NCBI GenBank assembly: GCA_028564705.1
Contig: JAPXFQ010000178.1
Location: 186,001 to 250,000, forward strand
Direction of reading: 5' to 3'
DNA from: Apricaphanius iberus
Lineage: Eukaryota > Chordata > Actinopteri > Cyprinodontiformes > Aphaniidae
Length of the DNA stretch: 64,000 bases
Every line of letters begins with the position of its first letter. Position 1 is the stretch's first letter. Of this stretch, positions 12,516-22,302 are shown piece by piece. The position numbers were made by a program, and so were the translations under genes. The notes beneath the pieces are model-generated. The model was not told where the DNA came from. It was given only the letters and a program-made list of their open reading frames with translations, and searched no databases.

Positions 12516-12587
12516 TGGTAATTTGTCTTGGAAGACGTTTCAGCTCTTATCCAAGAGGCTTCATCAGTTCGTGCTCGCCGCTTACCA
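12516..12587 (-). ncRNA. Hammerhead-ribozyme-like motif, intact core
   Basis: On the minus strand the order is: outer stem I arm TGGTAA, internal loop, inner arm GAA, core CTGATGA (12567-12561), stem II AGCCTCTT/AAGAGCT with one bulged C and loop GGAT, core GAAAC (12541-12537), GTC, inner arm TTC, and outer arm TTACCA. This is a type I layout. Stem III would be only A-C paired with G-U with no loop, as expected for the minimal hammerheads of animal PLEs that are thought to act as dimers. It lies in the PLE 3' region, where such motifs are known. Confidence 0.75.
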
Positions 12588-12659
12588 GGCTTTGTGCTCC
12601 ATGTCTTAACGACGGTCGTTGGCGTGTCGCCTATTGGTGGAGGTAAGGTTTTGGCTTCA

Positions 12660-13124
12660 TTAGTGCCCTATTTTGTTATAACGACAGTCGTTGGAGTCAC
12701 AGTTGTTTTTCTTATTAGAGGCTAAGTTGTTGAGTCTCCTGTGGAGGGATGAAAGGGCAGCATTGTAAATTGGAGATAGGTGATATCTCAGGCCTCCTCC
12801 TCTGTTAAGCGATGGTTTCTCTACTTTTACATAGATGGCTTCTTTTACTCCTCTTTCAAACCATCTGTCCTCTCTGTCTGATATCTGGACATTGCTGTCC
12901 TCAAAGGAGTGGGCTTTATCCTTGAGATGTAGATGAACAGCAGAGTCAATGTGGAGCCTTCTGTCCGTTCTCCTCTGGAAGACACAATCTAAAAGGGGCA
13001 AACTATTGTCCTTGGCATCTCTGGTGAATTTGATGTTTCTGTCAACTGAGTTTATGTGTTCAGTAAAAGCTTGCACCTCTTTGGTTTTGATTTTAACCCA
13101 TGTGTCATCTACGTATCTGAACCA
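12660..13124 (-). pseudogene. Penelope-like RT and C-terminal fragment (antisense half)
   Basis: From the junction leftwards the minus strand reads FRYVDDTWVKIKTKEVQAF, with YVDD as RT motif C, then SLPLLDCVFQRRTDRRLHI. It then jumps to endonuclease tail sequence DSAVHLHLKDKAHSFEDS, SDREDRWFERGVKEAIYVK and the C-terminal end SNDCRYNKIGH. The segment between (KPTHTDQ to the GIY-YIG core) is deleted. The reading frame is open from the RT motif to its end, but the protein is a fragment. PLEs use this RT with a GIY-YIG nuclease to copy themselves. Confidence 0.88.
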
Positions 13125-13137
13125 GTCGCTAGGGATA

Positions 13138-13817
13138 AACAGAAAACCCACACACACAGACCAATACCTACTCTTTGACTCACACCACCCACTGGAACAC
13201 AAGCTTAGTGTTATCAGGACCCTGCAACACAGAGCTGATAACATACCCACCAGCTCACAGGCCCAAGGGGAAGAACGCAAGCACGCGAGAGACACCCTCA
13301 CAACTTGTGGTTACCCCAACTGGACTTTTGTGAAAACTGCAGCTAGTTCCAGTAGGAAAGCCAACAAAGTGGTTGAAAAAGAAAAAGAAAACAAACGAAA
13401 CAATGTAGTCATTCCATATGTGTCTGGGATTTCTGAAAAACTCATGGAGGATTTTTAACAAACAGTATCCCTGTGTATTTCAAACCCAGCAACATACTCA
13501 GACAGAGACTAGTACATCCCAAGGACAGAACACCAGACGCACACAAAAGCAACCTGGTGTATGCAATCCAATGCAATGAAGAATGCTACCTCTACATTGG
13601 TGAAACCAAACAACCACTGTACAAACGAATGGCCCGACACAGGAGAGCTAACTCCTCAGGCATTGACTCTGCTGTTCATCTACATCTCAAGGATAAAGCC
13701 CACTCCTTTGAGGACAGCAATGTACAGATATTACCCAGGAGACTCAACAATGTAACCTCTAATAAGAAAAATATCTGTGAGTCCAACGACTGTCGTTATA
13801 ACACAATAGGGCACTAA
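13138..13817 (+). pseudogene. Penelope-like post-RT region and GIY-YIG endonuclease (sense half)
   Basis: Starts with NRKPTHTDQYLLFDSHHP and LSVIRTLQHRADNIPTSS, then NVVIPYVSGISEKL and a stop at 13456. A frame change leads to 13473-13817 with LVYAIQC and YLYIGETKQPLYKRM, the two halves of the GIY-YIG core including the catalytic Arg. After SFEDSNVQI it jumps to LPRRLNN, so the SDREDRWFERG block is missing. That block is exactly what the antisense half retains. It ends CRYNTIGH. Confidence 0.9.
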
Positions 13818-13975
13818 TGAAGCCAAAACCTAACCTCCACCAATAGGCGACACGCCAACAACCGTCGTTAAGACATGGAGCACAAAGGATCCAATGACAT
13901 AATCAGTCTTATAAAAGCCCTCCAAGAGGTTAAATAGCTGAGTCACCACACCAGTTAGTTGGACCAGTCCCAGCC

Positions 13976-14047
13976 TGGTCAGCGGCGAGCATGAACTGAT
14001 GAAGCCTCTTGGATAAGAGGTAAAACGTCTTCCAAGACAAATTACCA
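13976..14047 (+). ncRNA. Hammerhead-ribozyme-like motif, core mutated
   Basis: Mirror copy of the motif at 12516-12587. CTGATGA is kept at 13996-14002 and stem II is similar (CCTCTT/AAGAGG). The GAAAC core reads TAAAAC, and the outer stem I arm is TGGTCA instead of TGGTAA. Loss of the core G should abolish cleavage. Confidence 0.65.
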
Positions 14048-14499
14048 AGTCCAGTTGCTTTCGATTTAAATTTACTTGAGATAACCATGACCTGGATGAA
14101 TGAGAATATTCACAGGCTTAATAACATGAACCGATACTCAAAATGTGGAAAATCTGCAATAAATTCACAAAAAAAGATTTATGACTTTAAATGTAATTTT
14201 TGTGCTAATTTTATATATTACATCTGTTATTTTGTCTTACTTATGTTTAGTTAATAAAGTCAAGTGCCTTTAGTCTCTTTAAAAAAAGGTTTAGGGTGAA
14301 AGTTATATAGTTTATTAATTCAACAATAAAATCGGATTGGTATCGGGTATCGACAAATACACAAAATCCAGGCATCAGTATCAGGACTGAAAAAGTTGGA
14401 TCGGTGCAGCCCTAGATGATGGTGACTGTAATACCACGTTTCTGACTATGGAGCTGCCAATTGCCAGGATCTTTTTCTCAGTGGGTGTGTCTCTGAGGC

Positions 14500-14555
14500 C
14501 CTGTCCACACGTAGCCGGGTATCTCACAAAACGGAGATATTTTTCTACGGTTGAG
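14500..14555 (+). repeat. MITE end (GTCCACACGTAGCC type)
   Basis: GGCCCTGTCCACACGTAGCC is the kind of end found on dispersed non-autonomous DNA elements in fish. The partner end was not found nearby. Confidence 0.35.
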
Positions 14556-14611
14556 AGGGGAAAATGGGGAGCCTAAGTCTCCTCCCCTTCCTTTTGGCCC
14601 ATAGGTCCCCA

Positions 14612-15232
14612 AACCCAAAAAATTAGGAATGGAAGTCAATGGAGCGATAAAAGTTATTTTCGGGTCCGCTATGGCTTACGTCCTGAATCACACATATGTG
14701 GTACTTCGATGCAAATGATAACTAATGATGTACATTTCAAATGTGTTTGTCCAGTGATTTGGGATGTATTTGATTGTAAAAATGTACATTTAAAATGCCT
14801 CCAAATCAGAAGTCAGAAGTCGCATATATGACGTAATTTTGATAACGGGAGGTAGCACTAGCTATAGCACGTAAAACACTCACCTAGAGCTTGTAGAGCT
14901 TCTCCTCCATGCTGGCTCTCACTCCACCGACTGCTTTATCCCCAACATAGCTGCTACTTTCCACATGATCAGATTTAAAGAGGTTTTCTCCATGTTTAAT
15001 GAGCCTTTCTTCGTCCTGGAGGCTACGACCCTCGCTCTCCTTCTACTTCTGCAGTTGTAGTCCGCTAAACGTTTTCACTCAAAACCCAAAGTAACTTTTG
15101 CCTCTGGCTCGGTTTTCTGTGCATCAAAATGTGTTTAAAATTCACAGACATCATATGTTTGATCCACGGCGCATTTCAAACTGGATCAGAAAATAACTTA
15201 TCGCTCCATTGACTCTCATTCATTTTTTTTGG
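14612..15232. mobile_element. Non-autonomous element with about 50-bp inverted repeats
   Basis: Left arm about 14612-14668 and right arm about 15181-15232 are inverted copies sharing GTCAATGGAGCGATAA and AGTTATTTTC. The interior has no coding. Superfamily not assigned; no target duplication was identified with confidence. Confidence 0.65.
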
Positions 15233-15436
15233 CAGTCGGGAACTATGCTTTCCACCTACCGTCACCCAGTCGGCCTGAGATCCCAGCTGCGCGGGTTCTG
15301 TTGGAGGACCGCTATGTGATTCTATCCTTGTTGGCTCCGCGCTGGCTAACGACTATCAACTGGATTCTCAGAGCAGAGCCAGGCCTCCAACTCTAAAACC
15401 CTCGCCTCCAAAGCTGCAAAAATGCTACATTATTAC

Positions 15437-16917
15437 CAGGGGCGGCTGGTCCATAATGGGCGATAGTGCATCGCCCACAATGAGTCACAAAAAAAAGAGA
15501 GGAGAAAAATGAGATATTTCTGGTCCAAGTCTGTATATTGCTGTCTAATCAACAGCCTGAATATAACTTTCCAGTCTAAAACCCCTTCCCCGTTGGGGCA
15601 ATCTCCCCAGGCGCTCTCATAGAGTTACATTGTGAGATTCTTTTTTTCAAAGTTTGGAACTTACAATGCATTTCAATGGGCACGGGAGTGCTTGCCCGAA
15701 CATGATTTCGTAATACACACTGATGCGTGCTCTGAGACAAACGAAGTGTGACATAAAATGCTGAAAAAAATAATCATTTTGATATATCACTCAAAACAAT
15801 ACCGTTTCAGAGAAAAACAGCAGGAGAAGCTTGAGGTAAAATAGCTCGGACCTGATTATCAGCTAAATATAAATACCAATAAGCAGTCAAAGACAAATAA
15901 AAAGCGCTGTATTAATTTGGAATTATGCATGTTGGGTCACTGTATAGCAAGGTACCGCTGCGTTAAAAATGTGCATTATTCAGTTTAAGTGATGTTTTCG
16001 GACTTAAATTACTGCTAATAGTTAGCAGTAACTGATAGCACATAGCGGAAGTAGCTGTGTAGATGCGCAACTTCACAATAAGAGCATGTGGTCCTGTTGT
16101 TTAGATTGAGTTCGTTTGCTGAGTGTTTACATTTTGGAAAAAGGGGAATTGTGGCATTTTATTACTAAGTCTATATTACATTTGATTTATTCAATATTTA
16201 ACACAGCTGCTGATATCTAAATATTAAGTTTATTCATATGTTTTGGTTACTTCTACCTTACCTTGCATTTGTGCTTATTTTTCATATGAGATCACACATA
16301 TCATCTCCCTCCTCACATTTTTATCACCCAAAGCTGTATCAGCAGCTTTTTGGAAATAATAAAGAACAGCAAAAATATAAAAGCCTTTTCTCCACCACAT
16401 CTTCTTGTACTCTGAATGGCTTTAAGTGGAGCTCTGGCAGGTTCTCCCAGTATGAACACAGTGATCCCAGTCTCAACCAGAACCTCTATAGACAGCTCAG
16501 TGTTTCCTCCTCTACAGTAGCAGTCTGTTCTAGAGAAACTGATGAAGCCTCTGACTGAAATCATTCTGTCGTAGGATAGTCCCATTAAGAGGATGATCAG
16601 GGTTGTCCTACATTATTGAAGAAACAGTCAGCTTTAAATGCAGAAAATGTTAGCCAGTTAATTTGCTTTAGCAACTGGCTAAAAGATAAAACAATCTATT
16701 AATCGCTCCTTTATTTAATGAAAAAGAGTTATGGCAATTGGATTTGTCCCTGTACACCGCAAATAGTTGTTTTTTTAGTCCTATTTGGAATGTTAATCAG
16801 GATTAATTTACAGCTACCATGTAATTAATTAGGTTAAAAAAATGAATCGTTTGGCAGCTAACATTTAACCATTATAGTCATAGCCCCCCATGGAGAAAAT
16901 TCCACTAGCCGCCACTG
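15437..16917. mobile_element. Non-autonomous hAT element
   Basis: The left end CAGGGGCGGCTGGT and the complement of the right end CAGTGGCGGCTAGT form the inverted pair. The flanks are ATTATTAC (15429-15436) and ATTTTTAC (16918-16925), matching at 7 of 8 bases, which fits a hAT target duplication. No transposase is visible. A short open stretch at 16313-16585 is not recognised. Confidence 0.82.
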
Positions 16918-16925
16918 ATTTTTAC

Positions 16926-17514
16926 ACTAACCATTATCACTGAAGGAGGTGGGGGCGAAGCTAAACATGTGAAATAGAGAGCTAGAGAGATTTAGGGTGA
17001 AAAACAGACAGGGGAGATATAGATATGAGAGAAGTAACAATAGCTTCTATAAAGCTAAGCTAACTAAGCTAGCGAGACCATAGCAAGCAAAGAAAAACTG
17101 TTAGACTCAAAGGGTTCCCAAATTTAAAGTACACCAACAGAAATTTTGTGTTTTAATGTTCTTGAGTGTTGAAAAAACTTAGGAAGGCCTAAACAGAGAA
17201 AACAAGATCAATTCTAGAGTATGAACATCAACTACAGGGAGTGCAACAGTGACAACAGGAAGTGATGTAATATGGCTTAGCCAATCAGGATCAACCAAAC
17301 ATATACCTGTTACTATCAGGTGTGGATAAGTTCATGGTTGGCAATGCCATTATGATCTAAAATAGGATTTAAAATGTCAAGGCTGGATGAAAAGATCCAT
17401 TGTTCAATATTTTAACTCTAGTCACAATTAATCTAAAATAATCCTAACAACAAAAGGGGACAAAGTATTAAACCTCTTTTTTTTAAAGGACTTAAGAAAA
17501 CAAAGTGAAGCACA
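16926..17514. other. No gene recognised
   Basis: AT-rich sequence with GCTAAGCTA-type runs near 17050. No coding or repeat family could be identified. Confidence 0.45.
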
Positions 17515-19045
17515 TTATCACATATTTACATGGTTTATTAGTTTATATACATTATCAATACATATCAATTTCATTTGGCAAAAGAAAAGAAAAGCGCAAT
17601 TAGTACGCTCCACATAAAAGCTAAGACAAGAGAAACAACACTAAAACTTTATTTACAGAAGATATCAAGATTTCCACCTGATTCACAATCAGCTACAAAA
17701 TCAAACTTCTACCTGTACATGTAGCAGATTCAAGAAGCTTCATCTTTAAAGGACTTCGGAGGCAACTGAAACCTGACAACAGCAGTTATGTAAGAGGACA
17801 TGCTGCACAATAAGAGGGTTAATTTAATCTGGTTTAGATATGAAACCACCAAACAGGAGATTTTAGTAGAGAAGCACTGATTAGGCTCTAGAACTCAAAA
17901 GAGAAACCATGTGCTCTAGGTTTCCGTGATAGAGGTAGTGTTTGACAGAACATAAAATGAGAGGATTACATCATCCTTATTTATGCACCTAAGCATATGT
18001 TCTTCATGATATTTTTTACTGAACTCAAAAAGTGCATTATTGATTGAATAGTTGGATGTCTTTTTTCAGATGCATTTAATTAATGCCCCGTAGCAGAATA
18101 TCAACCTTATTCTAAAAAGTCTGTGCTGTTATAATGTGTGCTAATCCCAAAGCTGCCACTAAAGATGTTTTAAAGTTTCTTCAAATTGTGGTGTGACTGT
18201 CCTTTATTTTCACAGAGACAACATTCAAAGCCATTCTGGGCACTGCAAACTAATATGAGCACTTTAAATACTTCTGTCAAAAGCAATATCGAAGTACATG
18301 CATATATTAATAACACAGTTAGAGTAGTCAAATATAATGCATAGCACAAAATCACAGCACTTGCAGTATTATACAATGTTAAATTAATTCCTATAAAATA
18401 CATATTAGAGTTAGGGAATGATAATTTGCCACTAGATTCAAAAGAGCTTTAAACAAAGGGTTCACACCTACATTTGGGAAACAGGCAGATACGGTACAAA
18501 AAAAGGGCGCAAAACTTCAAGTCACCTTTAGGATAAATGGGGGTAAAAAAAAAAAAAAATGCAATACATTTTGAAAATAAAACACTAAGCCCCTCAGGTT
18601 AGATACAATGATCCCCAACATCACAGGTTGGCAACGGAAAATGTTAATTCAAAATAAGGTATCCTGTTTGGAAGTTAGTATTTGAGCAGAATTACACAAA
18701 TTTCCTTTTGGAATGGTACTGCCATAAAACAACTGCATTAGTTCAGCACAAAACGACTGGTTAACTCCTTCTATCATCATATTTGTAGGCATTTTAGCAA
18801 AATCATTGAATGAGCACTAAAATACAAAACAGGACAGAAAAGTCAAATGTTGCAACAACATTTCTTCAAATGTCCAACTTGGTCACAAAGGACTATCTGA
18901 AGGACACCTACATGTAATACCAGGTGGGAAAGGACAGACGCAGTGTAAAGACGCAGCATTAAGGTCATTGGTCATGGAGGCCTTCAGGGAGGTAGGTTCT
19001 GTTTAGCTGCTGCAGGTTCAGCCGATCTGCTCCGCTAAACAGCTG
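17515..19045 (-). other. Possible terminal exon with long 3' UTR of an unidentified minus-strand gene
   Basis: On the minus strand a pyrimidine-rich acceptor (TTGTCTTTGTGCAG) at about 19046 leads into a short open frame, 19045-18965, that begins QLFSGADRLNLQQL and ends PEGLHDQ before TGA. About 1.4 kb without coding follows, with an AATAAA signal at 17539-17534. This has the look of a last exon. I recognise no family, and no upstream exon was found up to 42.9 kb, so it could be a 3'-UTR exon of golga7 or chance. Low confidence. Confidence 0.35.
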
Positions 19046-19524
19046 CTGCACAAAGACAAGCAGAATTCATTCACATGACATTATGTTAGGGAAAACTGTC
19101 AGGCTAGCAATAATAGCAATCATCTGATTAGAAAAAAAACACAAAAAAAACAGCAGGTTCTGCAAAAATTATATTGTTCAGCTGTGCGATTTGTGAAAAG
19201 AGCAGGGGGGGGGGTTATTCATGAAAATGACAGGTTTGTGTATGCCGCTGCAGGACATCTTGGACATACGTTTTTTTTCAAAACTGACAGAAACTGACAT
19301 TTTTCAAAATGTGATAAAGAAAGTTATGGTTGACATTAAAAGGTAACATAAGCTCAAATACATTAAAATGATTCAAATTAAACATAAGAATTCACTTGAC
19401 TTATACAGTCACAGCAGGTGAGATTATTTTCCCCCATGGCAGCATCAACAGCACCTCGTCCTCTCAGACCCACAACTCTGCATATTTTTCAGTTGGGAAA
19501 AATGTCCACCTCTGGACCAGAGGA

Positions 19525-20520
19525 ACCCAGCCGGGGTCAGGTGCTGAAATACTTTTCAGGTATAAGAAACACTCTCTCTGTTTATTAAACCGTGCGCACT
19601 TATTTGGAGTCCTGCAGGAGACATATGAGTTATTTTAGCTGGGGACATGTCTCAGGCATAATTTATAAATTACTGGGTTGTCCCACCACTTAAAAAACAG
19701 AGGTTTTTTTGTTTTTTTGAACAGTGTATCCACCACTACAATTTTCATATAATCACTATCCGAACTGCCTGGTATTTCACCATCTTATACAGTTTCTCTA
19801 GGTGTGAATCCTATATTCTTCTTTGTAGATATTAATGTTACATTCAATAAAGAGTTGCATTCAAAAGTGGTTAGTTTCAACAGGTAACTGATTAACTCTC
19901 ATCTCTTTAATGCAACATGTTCTAATTATGCTGCGCCACCAGCTCCATGCATCCCAGAAGCAAGGCGGACATACTCTGTGCGGTTTTTGGACCATTTCCA
20001 CACATTTTACGATCAGTTTGTCTTCAAAGCCGTATACAAACACATATTGCATTTGTTGTGCATGTAGTGATTTTGAGTAGTATAGCTTACTCGTCTTATA
20101 TACAAGTTGAAAGAATAATGCCCTTTATTTTGTTTAAAGCTCTGAAAAGGTCCAGCACGATGCCCAAATCCGTACGCATATAAAACATGTTTTATTAAAC
20201 TGAGGGTACATATTCTTACACCTCAAAATCATTTCTGCGCCTGAACTCTGCCGGGCTCCATGCAGAAACGAAGGGAAGATAGTTGAGTGTTTTTATCATT
20301 CTATTCCTCTCATCTGTCAAAATTGGGTCGAGTGCGCTGAATCTCCTCTCACACTCTGCTGTGGAAACGGAACGTGTAACCTGCAGCCATCTTTTTTTTG
20401 AAGGTGTTCGCTGATGTCGTGTAAGTGCACAGAGATTTACGTCTTGGGTTCTCTTGTGCAATTTTAGGTTTAAAAGGGGACGTACAGTTTTTTGCAAACT
20501 GGACCTTATTTGTAGCATGC
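19525..20520 (-). mobile_element. hAT-derived element with inverted ends (copy A)
   Basis: The left arm near 19530-19600 (CAGGTGCTGAAATACTTTTC) and the complement of the right arm near 20250-20190 (CAGGCGCAGAAATGATTTTG) are inverted copies. The interior at 19835-20065 is shared with 50780-51055 (CACCAGCTCCATGCA; CTTCAAAGCC; TTGCATTTGTTG). The right arm lies inside a hAT transposase C-terminal frame, so this is probably an internally deleted hAT. Exact ends and target duplication are unclear. Confidence 0.6.
20216..20518 (-). pseudogene. hAT transposase C-terminal dimerisation-domain remnant
   Basis: The minus-strand frame contains SVSTAECERRFSALDPILTD and RNRMIKTLN, the characteristic hATC block (SxxxxERxFS) of hAT transposases, followed by SAWSPAEF. 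The C-terminus runs into the inverted repeat of the element and stops at 20216. Everything N-terminal (BED finger, RNase H-like core) is missing. The frame is open for 100 residues. Confidence 0.8.
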
Positions 20521-20529
20521 ATTACATGT

Positions 20530-21120
20530 TATTCACCTACCCAGAGCAGTTTGGAGCCACTAGGAATCCTTCAGGAGATGTTAAGATCCACTGGTGATCT
20601 GTGAATATCCATATAATGGGAGTTGTTGGGGCAGCCTCTAAATAAGGCATTATCTGCCACTAAACTCCTTCATTTCACCACAACTCTTTTATGAATCACT
20701 AGCACTATTCCCCTGTGAGTTCGGAACGTCTCAGAGGTTCTTTGACGTTGTCTTCCAGGGTGTTTTACAGGCATTTATTCCGGCCGATTCCAAATGACAA
20801 ACGGCAAATTCAATGACGTTGCTGCTGTACCTCATCTCAGTTGTAGTCTTAGCAGGACTGAAAGGGAGCATGTGGAAGCTAAACTTGGTCCACTTACTCA
20901 GTTTGTCTTTACAATTAGGACACATGCAAACATGAACCATGATGATGTCTGCAGTAGTTCTGTCTAACGGACCGCCGTAGAGCACAGAGAGAAAGTCCTG
21001 ATCAGACTACAGCTGAATATATGGATATACGCTGATGGTGAAGGGATGTAAACTTCTCCTGAAGGACTCTAAATCGCACCCAAATTGTCTGGGTGAGTAA
21101 ATGAACGTAATGAGTGGTAC
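20530..21120. mobile_element. Non-autonomous element with long imperfect inverted repeats
   Basis: The arm at 20533-20625 and the complement of about 21120-21030 share CCTTCAGGAGA and ATATCCATATA and align over roughly 80 bp. The interior holds a minus-strand frame (DFLSVLYGG; VHVCMCPNCKDKL) that looked exon-like but lies inside the repeat. Confidence 0.6.
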
Positions 21121-21199
21121 AAAAAGGGTCCAAGATAAAAAAAATATATAAAAAAAACATTACTTCCACTTTAATTCCTTCATAGTTCCACATCACAAG

Positions 21200-22300
21200 T
21201 GTAACATAACAAGAGTACTACACTAACATGAGTGCCTAGCTTAGAGTCAAACAAAGCAACACGTACAAAATGGAACAGTGCACACACTAGAAGCAAAAGT
21301 CAAATAAGGGACTTGGTTTCCTCTCCTCCCCAAGAGTCCCCCCTCACTCAGCCAGAAGAGGGGGAAAAAGTGGCACACTTCTTTTGTGAGCCATTTTTGA
21401 TCAATATCCTCCAATTTGTATTAAAAAAAGCTTCCACAACTATCCACTTTTCTGGTGGATCCTTCATTCATATATCCTTGGGCACATCTTGTGTGAATGT
21501 GCATGAATGATTGAATGCATATAGTTGTAGAGTCACACACAGCCATCGGGTGGCTAATCCACACTGTAGCTCCACAGAAGAAGAAATCTCACTCCCACAG
21601 AGAGGGAGGAGGGGCTGAGAAGGCATATAAGGGCCAGCTCGCTCCAGGAAAGACGAAATCAACCACTTTCTTTCGTGGGCGAAGTGAGATTCTGGGTGAA
21701 ACTCACGCCAAGGGACTCAGAGACCACCGATCAGGTGAATCGCAAAACATTAATGAAAAAAGCCATTTTTTATCCTCAATGCCTTCCTTGAATGGTAGGC
21801 CTCCGGGAGAGGAGATCCAGGAGCCGATTCGCCTGTAGCAGCCGAAGCCGCATTCATTTGCCGCCACAGAGCCGATAACTGATGGATTCCTTGTTTGGTA
21901 AAGCTGATGAGGGTACCGTTCAGTGAAGGAAAGGTGGAGCTGACAGCTGCTTAGCCAAATCGGAGGACGAGCTACCTGCGTCTCCTCATGGCACCGTGAG
22001 GTTAGCTGTTAAATAGCTACCGTAGCCATTGTTAGCCGTTAGGCTATAAACTAAGCTATCAACTAAGATAAGTCTTACGTAACTGGTTTAGGCCTGCACA
22101 GTGTTCAAATAGATATTGGTTTAAAGTAGATTGTTTAAGAACAGAAAACTAATCTTATTAGCTGTGCTCGAACATGCTTTAATGCACCAAAATACTGGAA
22201 TTAGATTTTTTACCGCAGTGATCAATCCATATTAGAAGCAATTTTACAAAGGTGAACGACTTCTTATCCAGACGATTTTAAACAAACATTTCTTAATCCA
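21200..22300. other. GC-richer stretch with TATA-like motif; possible promoter or LTR
   Basis: 21550-22060 is richer in GC and CpG than its surroundings. GCATATAAGGGCC at about 21622 resembles a TATA box, and ATCAGGTGAAT near 21731 resembles a splice donor. This could be the first exon of an unplaced gene or part of a retroelement LTR. No protein is recognisable and no paired LTR was found. Confidence 0.25.
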
Positions 22301-22302
22301 AT

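Larger units (their letters stand above)
12484..14119. mobile_element. Penelope-like retroelement, two opposing halves in one insertion
   Basis: The 13-mer AATAACATGAACC flanks both sides (12471-12483 and 14120-14132), marking one insertion event. Inside, 12484-13124 is PLE sequence in antisense and about 13130-14119 is PLE sequence in sense, so both outer ends carry the PLE 3' region and the two parts meet head to head. The antisense half encodes the RT catalytic motif and the end of the endonuclease. The sense half encodes the post-RT region and the GIY-YIG endonuclease. Each half has an internal deletion. Each 3' end carries a hammerhead-like motif. Inverted and mosaic copies are known for PLEs, but a complete mirror with a target duplication is a clear example. 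Confidence 0.9.
12434..14414. mobile_element. Old hAT-like element carrying a nested Penelope insertion
   Basis: The left end TAGGGGTGCACCAATACC and the complement of the right end TAGGGCTGCACCGATCC form an inverted pair typical of hAT elements. Between them, the Penelope-like insertion occupies 12484-14119. The flanking 8-mers agree at only 5 of 8 positions, so the target duplication is decayed or uncertain. Confidence 0.6.

Noticed and set aside
16238..16585. Overlapping open frames on both strands
   Set aside because: Inside a non-autonomous hAT element; no motif or homology recognised.
20731..21010. Minus-strand exon-like frame (DFLSVLYGG ... CMCPNCKDKL) with a GTAAGT donor
   Set aside because: It lies between the inverted arms of the repeat at 20530-21120, its phase does not fit the candidate exon at 19045, and no family was recognised.
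21515..21838. Plus-strand open frame in a GC-richer region
   Set aside because: No recognisable protein; low-complexity composition and no supporting splice structure. Kept only as a possible promoter or LTR region.
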